From NCBI RefSeq assembly GCF_003054555.1, contig NZ_CP026304.1:6200001-6264000 (forward strand): 64,000 bases of DNA, read 5' to 3'. The first letter of the stretch is position 1, and every line of letters starts with the position of its first letter. The position numbers were made by a program, and so were the translations under genes. Origin of the DNA: Streptomyces lunaelactis (GTDB lineage Bacteria > Actinomycetota > Actinomycetes > Streptomycetales > Streptomycetaceae). The notes below the pieces were generated by a model, which saw only the letters and a program-made list of their open reading frames with translations, did not search any database and had not been told where the DNA came from. Positions 36,895 to 46,161 of the stretch are shown one piece after another.

Positions 36895-37788
36895 CTACAG
36901 CCAGCCCGCGAACTCCAGCGCCAGCTCGCCCTCCCCGCGGCGCCCCGCCGCAATCGCCCGCGTCCCCGACTCCACCGCGCGGAACAGCGTCCAGCCCCGC
37001 AGGCGTTCGCGGTCCACCTCCAGCGAGTCCGCCAGCTTGTTCACCCGGCGGCGGGCCGCCGCGGCGCCAGAGGCTGCCGCGATCAGGTCCTCGACCCGGT
37101 CGCGGACCAGCCGCGCCAGGTCGTAGGCGCGTTCACCCACCAGCGGCTCCGGGCCGACCGCGAGCCACGGCGTGCGGTCGGCCGCCAGTACCTTGCCCTG
37201 GCGGAAGTTGCCGTGCAGCAGCACCAGTTCGGGCGACACCGCGGTCAGCTCGTCGCGCGCGGCCAGCGCCGTGGCGACCAGCGAAGCCGCCCCCGGGTCG
37301 GCGAACGCCCGCATCGCCTCCGCCTGCCGCTCCGTCCGCTCCGCCACTGTCTCGAAGCCGTGGTCCGCAGGCGGCTCCGTCCACAGCCGCCGCACCGTCC
37401 CCGCCGCCTCCAGCAGCGCCTTCGCCTCCGGCAGTGACCGCAGGGACACCTCCGGGTGCAGCCGCTCCAGCAGCAGCGCACCGTCCGTGGAGCCGAGCAG
37501 ACGCACCGCACCCCACCCGTCCCAGTGCTCCAGCGCCGCCCGCTCCAGCGCGGGCGAGGCGGAGGGCGGGGCGACCTTCAGCGCCGCCGCCGTGCCGTCC
37601 GGCCGGCGTACGAGGACGACCAGACTGCTCCTGCCCCCCGGCGCCATCACCCGCTCGACGTCCAGCTCCCGCCGGTCCACCGCCTCCTGGACGGTCTTGG
37701 GCAACTGTTCGAGCCAGTCGCCCACGGCCTCGTCCCCGTAGGTCTCACCGAGTGCCCGGACCAGCCGCTGCGGCGGTTCGAAAGCCAT
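36895..37788 (-). CDS. aminoglycoside/hydroxyurea phosphotransferase-like protein, probable pseudokinase
   Basis: The 297-residue protein has the fold pattern of the APH(6)/hydroxyurea kinase family: a nucleotide-lobe lysine in ALKV (Lys71) and a C-terminal lobe with LVGERAYDLARLVRDR. The catalytic loop, normally HGDxxxxN, reads HGNFRQGK (192-199), so both the catalytic Asp and the metal-binding Asn are replaced. The IDPK metal-binding segment reads VGPEP (211-215), losing the second Asp. Phosphotransfer seems unlikely, and a binding or regulatory role is inferred. It ends beside the proS terminator and precedes no other gene on its strand. Confidence 0.82.
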   Translation of the reverse strand: MAFEPPQRLVRALGETYGDEAVGDWLEQLPKTVQEAVDRRELDVERVMAPGGRSSLVVLVRRPDGTAAALKVAPPSASPALERAALEHWDGWGAVRLLGSTDGALLLERLHPEVSLRSLPEAKALLEAAGTVRRLWTEPPADHGFETVAERTERQAEAMRAFADPGAASLVATALAARDELTAVSPELVLLHGNFRQGKVLAADRTPWLAVGPEPLVGERAYDLARLVRDRVEDLIAAASGAAAARRRVNKLADSLEVDRERLRGWTLFRAVESGTRAIAAGRRGEGELALEFAGWL

Positions 37789-37811
37789 ACGTCCGTTGTT
37801 CCCTTTCCGCT

Positions 37812-38261
37812 TCAGCGTGCTCGGCCGGCGGTCCGCTCGGCAAGCCCAGGAAAGGCTACGCCGCTGCCGCGCCAGCGCACCGCACGTACGGCCGCCTCCC
37901 GCAGCGCGCCCGCCGCCTCCCGCCGCAGTGGTCCTTCCGCGGCCCGTACGAGATCGGAGTAGACGCCCGCGACCCGGTCCTCGAGCACCGCGGCCAGGCG
38001 CACCACCGCGGCCGCGTCCGGCACGGGGAAGGGCAGCGCGTACGCCGCGGCGGCCGCGGCCGGCTTGCCCCCCAGGTCGCGCACCGTGCGCGCCAGCGCG
38101 TCCCGCCGGGCCCGGTGCGCGGCGTAGGCCGCGGTGGCCTCGGCCTCGCGGTCGTCGCCGATCCGGCCGCCGACGATCCCGTACCCGTACACCGCCGCGT
38201 GCTCCGCGGCGAGCGCGGCCTGCGCGGCCTGCATGGTCTGTACGACGTCCGGCGCGCTCAT
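37812..38261 (-). CDS. DUF4439 ferritin-like protein
   Basis: The 149-residue, Ala-rich, all-helical protein matches the DUF4439 (ferritin-like four-helix) pattern: QAALAAEHAAVYGYGIVGGRI at the start and LEDRVAGVYSDL later. The family has no established reaction. Its ATG overlaps the stop of the upstream lipoprotein gene by four bases, so the two proteins are made together and may form a complex. Confidence 0.83.
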   Translation of the reverse strand: MSAPDVVQTMQAAQAALAAEHAAVYGYGIVGGRIGDDREAEATAAYAAHRARRDALARTVRDLGGKPAAAAAAYALPFPVPDAAAVVRLAAVLEDRVAGVYSDLVRAAEGPLRREAAGALREAAVRAVRWRGSGVAFPGLAERTAGRAR

Positions 38262-38776
38262 CGCCCGCCCCCCTTCGTCAGCAGGTACGCATGCGCGGCT
38301 CCGGCCGCCGCGACCGAGGCCAGCAGCCGTGCCAGCTCCGGCTCCGCGTCGAGGAGCGCGGCGACGTGCGTGTCCGAGGTGCGCCGCTCGGCGGCGGCCA
38401 GTGCCTTGACCGCACCCGGGGCATCGGACGGGACCGGCACCGGTGGTGCCACCCGCGCCGCCCCGCCGAGTGCCGTGACATGCTCGCCGACCGCCGCCCG
38501 CAGTGGAGCCAACTGCCCGGCCAGGGTGGGATGTTGTGCGATGACGGCGTCGTACTGATCACGCAGCGCACCGCTCACGGCGGCGAGCCGGCGGCGCAGC
38601 GCCGCCTCCGTCCGGCCGGAATCCGGCGCCGAACCGGACGTACGCCGTCCCTCCGGCTCCTCCGTCGAACAGCCCGTCAACAGGGAGGCCGCCGCCGCCC
38701 CCGTCACCATGAGCGCACGTCTTCGTGTTGTCCCCGTGCGCCCCACGCGTGTCTCCTCGGGCCTTGCAGTGATCAT
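38258..38776 (-). CDS. Tat-type lipoprotein, ferritin-like partner of DUF4439 protein
   Basis: The 172-residue precursor has twin arginines (TTRRRALMVTG) and a lipobox ending LLTGC (Cys36). The mature part is helical with an ERRTSDTHVAALLDAEPELARLLASVAAA stretch split over two helices, resembling the helices of the partner encoded next. Function is unknown. The lipoprotein is probably exported while its partner stays cytosolic, unless they separate before folding. It is divergent from rimP with a 124-base gap. Confidence 0.75.
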   Translation of the reverse strand: MITARPEETRVGRTGTTRRRALMVTGAAAASLLTGCSTEEPEGRRTSGSAPDSGRTEAALRRRLAAVSGALRDQYDAVIAQHPTLAGQLAPLRAAVGEHVTALGGAARVAPPVPVPSDAPGAVKALAAAERRTSDTHVAALLDAEPELARLLASVAAAGAAHAYLLTKGGGR

Positions 38777-38900
38777 CGCCGCAGGCGAGCGTACCTGCGG
38801 GTCCGGCGCAGGTGGACGGCAACACCCCCCGGGACCGGATACCCTTTGGTCTGACACGCGACGATCCCACAACAGCACACGCGGCCGAGGAGTCACCCGG

Positions 38901-39407
38901 ATGAGCACCACCCAGAGCGAGAGGCTGCGCGGGCTGCTGGAACCGCTCGTCAGCGCCGCGGGCCTGGATCTGGAAGAGATCGAGGTGTCCCGGGCGGGCA
39001 AGCGCCGCATGCTGAGGATCATCGTGGACTCGGAAGAGGGCGCCACCCTGGACGCCTGCGCAGAGCTGAGCCGCGCCATCTCCGGGAAGCTGGACGAGAC
39101 GGACGCGATGGGCGAGGGCGAGTACGTCCTCGAAGTGAGCTCGCCGGGCGCCGACCGCCCCCTGACCCAGCACCGCCACTACGAGCGCGCCGTCGGGCGG
39201 CTGGTGAAGCTGCAGCTGAACGATGAAGGAACCGCCGGAGAGCTGGTGGCCCGCATTCTCACCGTGGACGACGAGGGACTCGACCTCGAAGTGCCGGGCG
39301 TGAAGGGGCGCAAGCCCACCGCCCGCCGTGTCGCCTTCGCCGATATCGCCAAGGCGCGGGTGGAGATCGAGTTCAACCGCAAGGACAAGAAGGAAGAGGA
39401 GGCGTAG
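38901..39407 (+). CDS. rimP: ribosome maturation factor RimP
   Basis: The 168-residue protein assists 30S subunit assembly. The N-terminal RimP domain has [20 protein letters not shown] and the typical [14 protein letters not shown]; the C-terminal SH3-like domain ends in a charged KDKKEEEA tail. It is the first gene of the classical rimP-nusA-rnpM-infB operon. GAGGAG precedes the ATG. nusA follows after two bases. Confidence 0.94.
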   Translation: MSTTQSERLRGLLEPLVSAAGLDLEEIEVSRAGKRRMLRIIVDSEEGATLDACAELSRAISGKLDETDAMGEGEYVLEVSSPGADRPLTQHRHYERAVGRLVKLQLNDEGTAGELVARILTVDDEGLDLEVPGVKGRKPTARRVAFADIAKARVEIEFNRKDKKEEEA

Positions 39408-39409
39408 CC

Positions 39410-40414
39410 GTGGACATCGACGTGAAGCTCCTGAAGGGCTTGGCACAAGAGAAGGAGATCCCCTTCGACCTGCTGGTCGAGGCGATCGAGTCGGCTCTCC
39501 TCATCGCATACCACCGCACCGAGGGCAGCCGCCGCCACGCGCGCGTGGTGCTCAGCGACACCGGCCATGTGACCGTGTGGGCGAAGGAGGACGCGGCCGA
39601 CCTCGAAGAGGGCCAGGAGCCCAAGGAGTTCGACGACACACCCTCCGACTTCGGCCGGATCGCCGCCACCACCGCTCGCCAGGTCATCCAGCAGCGGCTG
39701 CGTGACGCGGAGAACGACGTCACCTTCGGCGAGTACGCCCGCCGTGAGGGCGATGTCGTCGCCGGCATGGTGCAGCAGGGCAAGGACCCCAAGAACGTCC
39801 TGGTCAGGCTGGACGACAAGCTCGAGGCGATTCTGCCGGTGCAGGAGCAGGTGCCGGGCGAGGAGTACACCCACGGGCTGCGGCTGCGTACATACGTGGT
39901 CCGCGTCGCCAAGGGTGTCCGCGGCCCGTCCGTGACCCTGTCCCGCACCCACCCGAACCTCGTGAAGAAGCTCTTCGCGCTGGAGGTCCCGGAGATCGCG
40001 GACGGCTCGGTCGAGATCGCGGCGATCGCCCGCGAGGCCGGTCACCGCAGCAAGATCGCCGTACGGTCCACGCGCTCCGGTCTGAACCCGAAGGGTGCCT
40101 GCATCGGCCCGATGGGCAGCCGGGTGCGCAATGTCATGGCCGAGCTGCACGGCGAGAAGATCGACATCGTCGACTGGTCGGACGACCCGGCCGAGATGGT
40201 GGCCAACGCCCTCTCGCCGGCCCGTGTCAGCAAGGTCGAGATCGTCGACCTGGGCGCCCGTTCCGCGCGCGTGACCGTCCCGGACTACCAGCTGTCGCTG
40301 GCGATCGGCAAGGAGGGGCAGAATGCCCGCCTGGCCGCCCGCCTAACCGGCTGGCGCATCGACATCCGCCCGGACACCGAGCAGAGCGCCGACGAGGGCT
40401 CCGACCAGCGCTGA
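39410..40414 (+). CDS. nusA: transcription termination/antitermination factor NusA
   Basis: The 334-residue protein has the NusA N-terminal RNA polymerase-binding domain, an S1 domain (about 105-180) and two KH domains (about 185-330, with [14 protein letters not shown] and [14 protein letters not shown]). It lacks the C-terminal acidic repeats of enterobacterial NusA, as normal for actinobacteria. The GTG start has AGGAGG eight bases upstream, inside the end of rimP. Confidence 0.95.
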   Translation: MDIDVKLLKGLAQEKEIPFDLLVEAIESALLIAYHRTEGSRRHARVVLSDTGHVTVWAKEDAADLEEGQEPKEFDDTPSDFGRIAATTARQVIQQRLRDAENDVTFGEYARREGDVVAGMVQQGKDPKNVLVRLDDKLEAILPVQEQVPGEEYTHGLRLRTYVVRVAKGVRGPSVTLSRTHPNLVKKLFALEVPEIADGSVEIAAIAREAGHRSKIAVRSTRSGLNPKGACIGPMGSRVRNVMAELHGEKIDIVDWSDDPAEMVANALSPARVSKVEIVDLGARSARVTVPDYQLSLAIGKEGQNARLAARLTGWRIDIRPDTEQSADEGSDQR

Positions 40415-40485
40415 GGGATCAAGACAACAACCGTTCGATTTTTGCCCCCATCGGGTGAGGTCGCTTCGGGGAGGTAGACTTAAAC

Positions 40486-40767
40486 GTGTCTGGCCGGACG
40501 CAAGCCCCCGTGTGCCCTGAGCGAACCTGTGTGGGATGCCGGGAGCGAACGGCCAAGAGCGATCTGCTGCGCATCGTGGTGACCGGGGACGCTTGCGTCC
40601 CCGATGATCGCGGTACGCTGCCCGGCCGGGGTGCGTATGTACACCCCGCCTCGGTCTGTATCGACCTGGCGGTCCGCCGCCGGGCGTTCCCCCGGGCCTT
40701 CAGGGTCCAGGGACCGCTCGATACCGCGGAAGTACGCCGGTATGTCGAGGAGCAGGCAGCACCGTAA
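40486..40767 (+). CDS. rnpM: YlxR/RnpM family nucleic-acid-binding protein
   Basis: The 93-residue protein has the YlxR motifs CVGCRERTAKSDLLRI, PGRGAYVHP and the basic patch AVRRRAFPRAF. Family members bind RNA and, in Bacillus, modulate RNase P. It is always found between nusA and infB. The start is GTG 40486 with GGGGAGG upstream. Confidence 0.93.
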   Translation: MSGRTQAPVCPERTCVGCRERTAKSDLLRIVVTGDACVPDDRGTLPGRGAYVHPASVCIDLAVRRRAFPRAFRVQGPLDTAEVRRYVEEQAAP

Positions 40768-40915
40768 GAAGAAGTACGGCACGGAACCCCGTGCGGTCAG
40801 GTACCTCGCGAGTTGGAAGTAGGTCGAGATTGCGATGAGCACTCGATGAGTACGCGATGAGTACGCCCATGAAGTAGCGACGGTCCGGCGGTAACCCGGA
40901 CCTAAAAGGAGCGAA
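40768..40915 (+). promoter_or_regulatory. infB leader with hairpin next to the ribosome-binding site
   Basis: The 148-base gap contains short direct repeats of GATGAGTACG-like units (about 40835-40870), then a perfect 7-base hairpin GGTCCGG/CCGGACC (40882-40888 and 40896-40902). The hairpin directly abuts the strong AAAAGGAG ribosome-binding site of infB, so it may influence initiation. Confidence 0.5.
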
Positions 40916-43900
40916 GTGGCTAAGGTCCGGGTATACGAACTCGCCAAGGAGTTCGGGGTTGAGAGCAAGGTCGTCATGGCCAAGCTCCAAGAACTCGGTG
41001 AATTCGTCCGTTCGGCGTCCTCGACGATCGAGGCGCCGGTTGTACGCAAGTTGACTGACGCACTGCAGGGGCCCGGCGGCAACGCCGGCAAGTCCGCTGC
41101 CAAGCCCGGCGCGCCTCGTAAGGCCGCGCCCGCCAAGCCCGGCGCGCCGTCCCCGGCGTCGTCGGCACGTCCCGCTGCCCCCAAGCCCGGCGCACCGGCT
41201 CCCAAGCCGGCCGCAGCCGAGGTTCCGGCGAGCAGCACCCCCAGCATCCCCTCCGTGGCGCCGGCCTCTTCGGGCCCGCGTCCGGGTCCCAAGCCCGCAG
41301 TGGCCAAGCCCGCTCCGGCGGCTCCGGTGCCCGCGGCCGAGTTCTCGGCCCCGGCTCCGGCCCAGCCCGCAGCGCCGCAGGCCCCCGCGCGTCCCGCGTC
41401 GGGTGCCACTCCCGGCCCGCGTCCCGCCCGTCCGGCTCCGGCCGGCGGTCAGCGTGACGGCGGCCGTGACGGCGGTCAGCGTGACGGCGGCCGCGACGGT
41501 GCCCGTGATGGTGGCCGTGGTGGCGAGCGTCCCGCACGTCCCGCCGGTCAGGGCGCCCCGCGCCCCAGCGGCAACCGTCCGGCCGGTCCCCGTCCGGGCA
41601 ACAACCCCTTCACGTCCGGTGGTTCCACCGGTATGGCGCGTCCCCAGACGCCCCGTCCGGGTGGCGCTCCGCGTCCCGGTGGTGCCGCTCCCGGCGCCCC
41701 GCGTCCGCAGGGTGGTCCCGGCGGCGCTCCCCGACCGCAGGGTCAGGGTGGCGCTCGTCCGAGCCCCGGCGGCATGCCGCGTCCGCAGGCTCCCCGCCCC
41801 GGTGGCGGCCCCGCGGGTAACCGCCCGAACCCGGGCATGATGCCGCAGCGTCCCGCGGCCAGCCCCCGTCCTGGTGGCGGTCCCGGCGGTGGCGGTGGCC
41901 GTGGTCCCGGCGCAGGCGGCGGCGGTCGTCCCGGCGGCGCCGGTGCCGGTCGTCCCGGCGGCGGTGGCGGTGGCGGCGGTTTCGCCGGTCGTCCCGGCGG
42001 TGGCGGTGGCGGCGGCGGTCGTCCCGGTGGCGGTGGCGGTTTCGCCGGTCGTCCCGGCGGCGGTGGCCCCGGTGGTGGCGGCGGATTCGGTGGCGGCGGT
42101 GGCCGTCCCGGCTTCGGCGGACGTCCGGGTGGTCCCGGCGGCCGTGGTGGCACGCAGGGCGCCTTCGGCCGTCCCGGCGGCCCGGCCCGTCGTGGCCGTA
42201 AGTCGAAGCGGCAGAGGCGCCAGGAGTACGAGGCCATGCAGGCCCCGTCGGTCGGCGGTGTGATGCTGCCTCGTGGCAACGGACAGTCCGTCCGTCTGTC
42301 GCGCGGTGCGTCCCTCACCGACTTCGCGGAGAAGATCAACGCCAACCCGGCGTCGCTCGTCGGCGTGATGATGAACCTCGGCGAGATGGTCACTGCCACG
42401 CAGTCCGTCTCCGACGAGACGCTGAAGATGCTCGCGGACGAGATGAACTTCGTCCTCGAGATCGTCAGCCCCGAGGAGGAGGACCGCGAGCTGCTCGAGT
42501 CCTTCGACATCGAGTTCGGCGAGGACGAGGGCGGCGAGGAGTTCCTCGTGTCCCGTCCGCCGGTCGTGACCGTCATGGGTCACGTCGACCACGGTAAGAC
42601 CCGACTTCTGGACGCGATCCGCAAGACGAACGTCGTTGCGGGCGAGGCCGGCGGTATTACGCAGCACATCGGTGCGTACCAGGCCGGTACCGAGGTCAAC
42701 GGTGAAGAGCGCAAGATCACCTTCATCGACACCCCCGGTCACGAGGCGTTCACCGCCATGCGTGCCCGTGGTGCGAAGTCCACCGACATCGCGATCCTCG
42801 TGGTCGCGGCGAACGACGGTGTGATGCCGCAGACGATCGAGGCGCTGAACCACGCCAAGGCGGCCGGTGTGCCGATCGTGGTCGCGGTCAACAAGATCGA
42901 CGTCGAAGGTGCCGACCCGGTCAAGGTGCGCGGTCAGCTCACCGAGTTCGGTCTGGTCGCCGAGGAGTACGGCGGCGACACGATGTTCGTCGACATCTCC
43001 GCCAAGCAGGGTCTGCACATCGACTCCCTGCTGGAGGCCGTGATCCTCACCGCGGACGCCTCGCTCGACCTGCGGGCCAACCCGGAGCAGGACGCGCAGG
43101 GTATTGCGATCGAGGCTCACCTCGACCGCGGCCGCGGTGCCGTTGCGACCGTCCTGGTCCAGCGAGGCACGCTGCGCGTCGGCGACACGATGGTCGCCGG
43201 TGACGCGTACGGCCGTGTCCGCGCGATGCTCGACGACAAGGGCGAGAACGTGGAAGAGGCGGGTCCGTCGACTCCGGTCCTCGTCCTCGGTCTCACCAAT
43301 GTCCCGGGTGCCGGCGACAACTTCCTGGTCGTCGACGAGGACCGCACCGCCCGCCAGATCGCCGAGAAGCGTGCCGCTCGTGAGCGGAACGCCAACTTCG
43401 CCCGCAAGGGTGTCCGGTTCTCCCTGGAGAACCTGGACGAGGCGCTCAAGGCCGGCCTGGTGCAGGAACTCAACCTCATCATCAAGGGCGACGCGTCCGG
43501 TTCGGTGGAGGCTCTCGAGTCCTCGCTGCTCCAGCTCGACGTCGGCGAAGAGGTCGACATCCGGGTCCTGCACCGCGGTGTGGGTGCTGTCACGGAGTCG
43601 GACGTCGACCTGGCGATGGGCTCCGACGCCATCGTCATCGGCTTCAACGTCCGCGCTGCCGGGCGTGCCCAGCAGATGGCGGAGCGCGAAGGCGTCGACG
43701 TCCGGTACTACTCGGTGATCTACCAGGCCATCGAGGAGATCGAGGCGGCCCTCAAGGGCATGCTCAAGCCGGAGTACGAAGAGGTCGAGCTCGGTACGGC
43801 GGAGATCCGCGAGATCTTCCGCTCGTCCAAGCTGGGCAACATCGCGGGTGTTCTCATCCGTTCCGGCGAGGTCAAGCGCAACACCAAGGCCCGGCTCATC

Positions 43901-44077
43901 CGCGACGGCAAGGTCATCGCGGAGGACCTCAACATCCAGGGTCTGCGCCGCTTCAAGGACGACGTCACCGAGATCCGCGAAGGCTTCGAGGGCGGTATCA
44001 ACCTCGGAAACTTCAACGACATCAAGATCGACGACGTCATCGCGACGTACGAGATGCGCGAGAAGCCTCGCGGCTGA
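40916..44077 (+). CDS. infB: translation initiation factor IF-2
   Basis: The 1053-residue GTPase positions initiator tRNA on the 30S subunit. An N-terminal IF2-N helix domain (about 1-50) is followed by roughly 370 residues of low-complexity Ala/Pro then Gly/Arg/Pro sequence, a second IF2-N domain, and the GTPase core with GHVDHGKT (555-562), DTPGHEAF and NKID. The beta-barrel and C-terminal fMet-tRNA-binding domains follow. The long disordered insert is normal for Streptomyces IF2. GTG start with AAAAGGAG. Confidence 0.97.
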   Translation: MAKVRVYELAKEFGVESKVVMAKLQELGEFVRSASSTIEAPVVRKLTDALQGPGGNAGKSAAKPGAPRKAAPAKPGAPSPASSARPAAPKPGAPAPKPAAAEVPASSTPSIPSVAPASSGPRPGPKPAVAKPAPAAPVPAAEFSAPAPAQPAAPQAPARPASGATPGPRPARPAPAGGQRDGGRDGGQRDGGRDGARDGGRGGERPARPAGQGAPRPSGNRPAGPRPGNNPFTSGGSTGMARPQTPRPGGAPRPGGAAPGAPRPQGGPGGAPRPQGQGGARPSPGGMPRPQAPRPGGGPAGNRPNPGMMPQRPAASPRPGGGPGGGGGRGPGAGGGGRPGGAGAGRPGGGGGGGGFAGRPGGGGGGGGRPGGGGGFAGRPGGGGPGGGGGFGGGGGRPGFGGRPGGPGGRGGTQGAFGRPGGPARRGRKSKRQRRQEYEAMQAPSVGGVMLPRGNGQSVRLSRGASLTDFAEKINANPASLVGVMMNLGEMVTATQSVSDETLKMLADEMNFVLEIVSPEEEDRELLESFDIEFGEDEGGEEFLVSRPPVVTVMGHVDHGKTRLLDAIRKTNVVAGEAGGITQHIGAYQAGTEVNGEERKITFIDTPGHEAFTAMRARGAKSTDIAILVVAANDGVMPQTIEALNHAKAAGVPIVVAVNKIDVEGADPVKVRGQLTEFGLVAEEYGGDTMFVDISAKQGLHIDSLLEAVILTADASLDLRANPEQDAQGIAIEAHLDRGRGAVATVLVQRGTLRVGDTMVAGDAYGRVRAMLDDKGENVEEAGPSTPVLVLGLTNVPGAGDNFLVVDEDRTARQIAEKRAARERNANFARKGVRFSLENLDEALKAGLVQELNLIIKGDASGSVEALESSLLQLDVGEEVDIRVLHRGVGAVTESDVDLAMGSDAIVIGFNVRAAGRAQQMAEREGVDVRYYSVIYQAIEEIEAALKGMLKPEYEEVELGTAEIREIFRSSKLGNIAGVLIRSGEVKRNTKARLIRDGKVIAEDLNIQGLRRFKDDVTEIREGFEGGINLGNFNDIKIDDVIATYEMREKPRG
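41868..42190 (+). repeat. Gly-rich codon repeat tract inside infB
   Basis: Near-identical GGT/GGC-rich units encode repeated [16 protein letters not shown] and related peptides. The region is highly repetitive at DNA level and likely to vary in length between strains. Confidence 0.7.
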
Positions 44078-44083
44078 TCCGCA

Positions 44084-44169
44084 GGGAGGTCCGGGGGTCA
44101 CCCCCGGACCTCCCCTCAACAGTCGGGGCCGGTCGGCGGAGAGTATTTCCGTCGATCGGCCCCGGCTGT
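44084..44169. terminator. two consecutive hairpins between infB and DUF503 gene
   Basis: The first hairpin has perfect 14-base arms (44084-44097 and 44101-44114) with a three-base loop, starting six bases after the infB stop. The second pairs ACAGTCGGGGCCG (44119-44131 region) with CGGCCCCGGCTGT near 44157-44169, with one G-T pair. They may partially terminate the operon. Confidence 0.7.
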
Positions 44170-44246
44170 TCCGTGTACGGTTCTTGTGTCCCTGCCAAGA
44201 GCGGGCGGGGCTCCCTAACCCGTACCGGCGGGACATCCGGACATAC

Positions 44247-44540
44247 ATGTATGTGGGGACACTGTCCTTCGATCTGCTCCTCGGCGACGTACGGTCGCTG
44301 AAGGAGAAACGCTCCGTCGTCCGGCCGATAGTCGCCGAGCTCCAGCGCAAATACGCGGTGAGCGCGGCCGAAGTCGGCGACCAGGATCTTCATCGCAGGG
44401 CCGAGATCGGCCTGGCGGTGGTGTCCGGGGACACGGGGCACCTCACAGACGTACTGGACCGGTGCGAGCGCATGGTCGCCGCCCGGCCCGAAGTGGAGCT
44501 GCTGTCGGTAAGACGGCGGCTGCACAGTGATGAAGACTGA
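44247..44540 (+). CDS. DUF503 family protein (YlxP-like)
   Basis: The 97-residue protein matches DUF503: MYVGTLSFDLLLGDVRSLKEKRSVVRPI, AEVGDQDLHRRAEIGLAVVS and a C-terminal basic helix. The family (YlxP in Bacillus) has been linked to ribosome biogenesis by genomic context only. It sits between infB and rbfA as in most actinomycetes. The start is ATG 44247; the ribosome-binding site is weak. rbfA follows after 24 bases. Confidence 0.9.
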   Translation: MYVGTLSFDLLLGDVRSLKEKRSVVRPIVAELQRKYAVSAAEVGDQDLHRRAEIGLAVVSGDTGHLTDVLDRCERMVAARPEVELLSVRRRLHSDED

Positions 44541-44564
44541 GCAAGGAAATAAGGAGAAGGACCA

Positions 44565-45020
44565 GTGGCCGACAACGCGCGGGCGAAGAAGCTGGCGGAC
44601 CTCATCCGGGAGGTGGTCGCCGAGAAGCTGCAGCGCGGCATCAAGGACCCGCGCCTGGGTACGCACGTGACCATCACGGACACCCGTGTCACCGGCGACC
44701 TGCGGGAGGCCACGGTCTTCTACACGGTGTACGGCGACGACGAGGACCGGGCCAGTGCGGCAGCCGGGCTGGCGAGCGCCAAGGGCGTGCTGCGCTCGGC
44801 GGTCGGAGCGGCGGCGGGGACGAAGTTCACGCCGACCCTGACGTTCGTGGCGGACGCACTCCCGGAGAACGCCAAGACGATCGAGGACCTGCTCGACAAG
44901 GCGCGCGCCTCGGACGCCAAGGTGCGTGAGGTGTCCTCGGGTGCCGCGTACGCCGGCGAGGCCGACCCGTACCGCAAGCCTGAGGACGAGGACGCGGACG
45001 GGGACGAAGCCGCGGAATGA
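44565..45020 (+). CDS. rbfA: ribosome-binding factor A
   Basis: The 151-residue KH-type protein helps 16S rRNA 5' end processing and 30S maturation, especially in the cold. DNARAKKLADLIREVVAEKL and IKDPRLG, then VTITDTRVTGDLREATVFYTV, identify it. It has an acidic C-terminal tail (EDEDADGDEAAE). GTG start with AAGGAG. Its stop overlaps truB by four bases. Confidence 0.94.
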   Translation: MADNARAKKLADLIREVVAEKLQRGIKDPRLGTHVTITDTRVTGDLREATVFYTVYGDDEDRASAAAGLASAKGVLRSAVGAAAGTKFTPTLTFVADALPENAKTIEDLLDKARASDAKVREVSSGAAYAGEADPYRKPEDEDADGDEAAE

Positions 45021-45916
45021 CGGAGCAGAACAGGACGCCGGACGGCCTTGTCATCGTCGACAAGCCGTCCGGCTTCACTTCGCACGACGTCGTCGCCAAG
45101 ATGCGCGGGATCGCCAGGACCCGCCGCGTCGGACACGCGGGGACGCTGGACCCCATGGCCACCGGTGTGCTGGTCCTGGGCGTCGAGAAGGCCACCAAAC
45201 TTCTCGGGCACCTCGCGCTGACCGAGAAGGAGTACCTCGGCACCATCAGGCTGGGGCAGAACACCGTCACCGACGACGCGGAGGGCGAGATCACGTCCTC
45301 GGCCGATGCCTCCGGGGTCACCCGGGAGGGCATCGACGCGGGCGTCGCCAAGCTGACCGGCGCCATCATGCAGGTGCCGTCGAAGGTCAGCGCCATCAAG
45401 ATCGACGGCAAGCGGTCGTACGCGCGCGTGCGTGGCGGCGAGGAATTCGAGATCCCGGCCCGGCCGGTGACCGTGTCGTCGTTCCAGGTGTACGACGTGC
45501 GGGAGGCGGTGGCCGAGGACGGGACGCCGGTCGTGGACCTGGTCGTCTCGGTGGTCTGCTCGTCCGGTACGTACATCCGCGCTCTCGCCCGTGACCTCGG
45601 CGCCGATCTGGGCGTCGGCGGGCATCTGACGGCGCTGCGGCGGACCCGGGTCGGTCCCTACGGACTCGACGCGGCGAAGACGCTCGACCAGCTCCAGGAG
45701 GAGCTGACCGTGATGCCGATCGCCGATGCCGCGGCGGCCGCGTTCCCGCGCTGGGACGTGGACGAGAGGCAGGCGAAGCTGCTCACCAATGGCGTACGGC
45801 TGGACATGCCGGCCTACGAGTCCGCGCCGGTGGCGGTCTTCGGACCCGACGGGCGCTTCGTGGCACTGGTGGAGGAGCAGAAGGGCAAGGCCAAGAGCCT
45901 CGCCGTCTTCGGCTGA
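45017..45916 (+). CDS. truB: tRNA pseudouridine(55) synthase TruB
   Basis: The 299-residue enzyme makes pseudouridine 55 in tRNA T-loops. The catalytic aspartate is Asp45 in VGHAGTLDPMATG; DKPSGFTSHD near the start and GTYIRALARDLG are also typical. A C-terminal PUA-like region is present. It is the last gene before a strong terminator and is translationally coupled to rbfA. Confidence 0.95.
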   Translation: MTEQNRTPDGLVIVDKPSGFTSHDVVAKMRGIARTRRVGHAGTLDPMATGVLVLGVEKATKLLGHLALTEKEYLGTIRLGQNTVTDDAEGEITSSADASGVTREGIDAGVAKLTGAIMQVPSKVSAIKIDGKRSYARVRGGEEFEIPARPVTVSSFQVYDVREAVAEDGTPVVDLVVSVVCSSGTYIRALARDLGADLGVGGHLTALRRTRVGPYGLDAAKTLDQLQEELTVMPIADAAAAAFPRWDVDERQAKLLTNGVRLDMPAYESAPVAVFGPDGRFVALVEEQKGKAKSLAVFG

Positions 45917-45922
45917 GCGGCC

Positions 45923-45976
45923 GGGACCGGGACCAGGACCGGGACCAGGACCGGGCCGGGAATCGGGCCGGGAATC
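45923..45976 (+). repeat. tandem 12-base repeats after truB
   Basis: GGGACC is followed by two copies of GGGACCAGGACC and two copies of GGGCCGGGAATC, all head to tail, directly after the truB stop and before the terminator. Confidence 0.85.
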
Positions 45977-45982
45977 GGTCCC

Positions 45983-46019
45983 ATCGTGGAACGGGCAGGG
46001 CCGCTGCCCGTTCCACGAT
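45983..46019. terminator. terminator of the rimP-truB operon
   Basis: Perfect 16-base arms (45983-45998 and 46004-46019) enclose a five-base loop. It is one of the most stable hairpins in the window and separates truB from the large P-loop protein gene. Confidence 0.88.
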
Positions 46020-46161
46020 CCCCCTCGGAAGGGGTCTATCCGTCGCGGCCCCCGTATTCACCCCTTCGGGCAGGCGCTCGGAGTGAACCGAGGGTGCACT
46101 CGGGGGCGCTTTCAGGATGCGTCCTTCTCCCGCTGATCACTGCCGACCTACCGTCGACAGC

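Noticed and set aside
36895..37788. Active streptomycin or hydroxyurea resistance kinase
   Set aside because: The catalytic Asp, metal-binding Asn and second metal Asp are all substituted.
40700..44350. A 1216-codon minus-strand frame opposite infB with Thr/Gly/Arg-rich repeats
   Set aside because: The repeats are the antisense reading of the infB Gly-rich tract; IF2 is unmistakable on the plus strand.
45923..45976. Possible origin-like iterons
   Set aside because: The 12-base units are short, of two types, lie between a stop codon and a terminator, and have no replication genes nearby.
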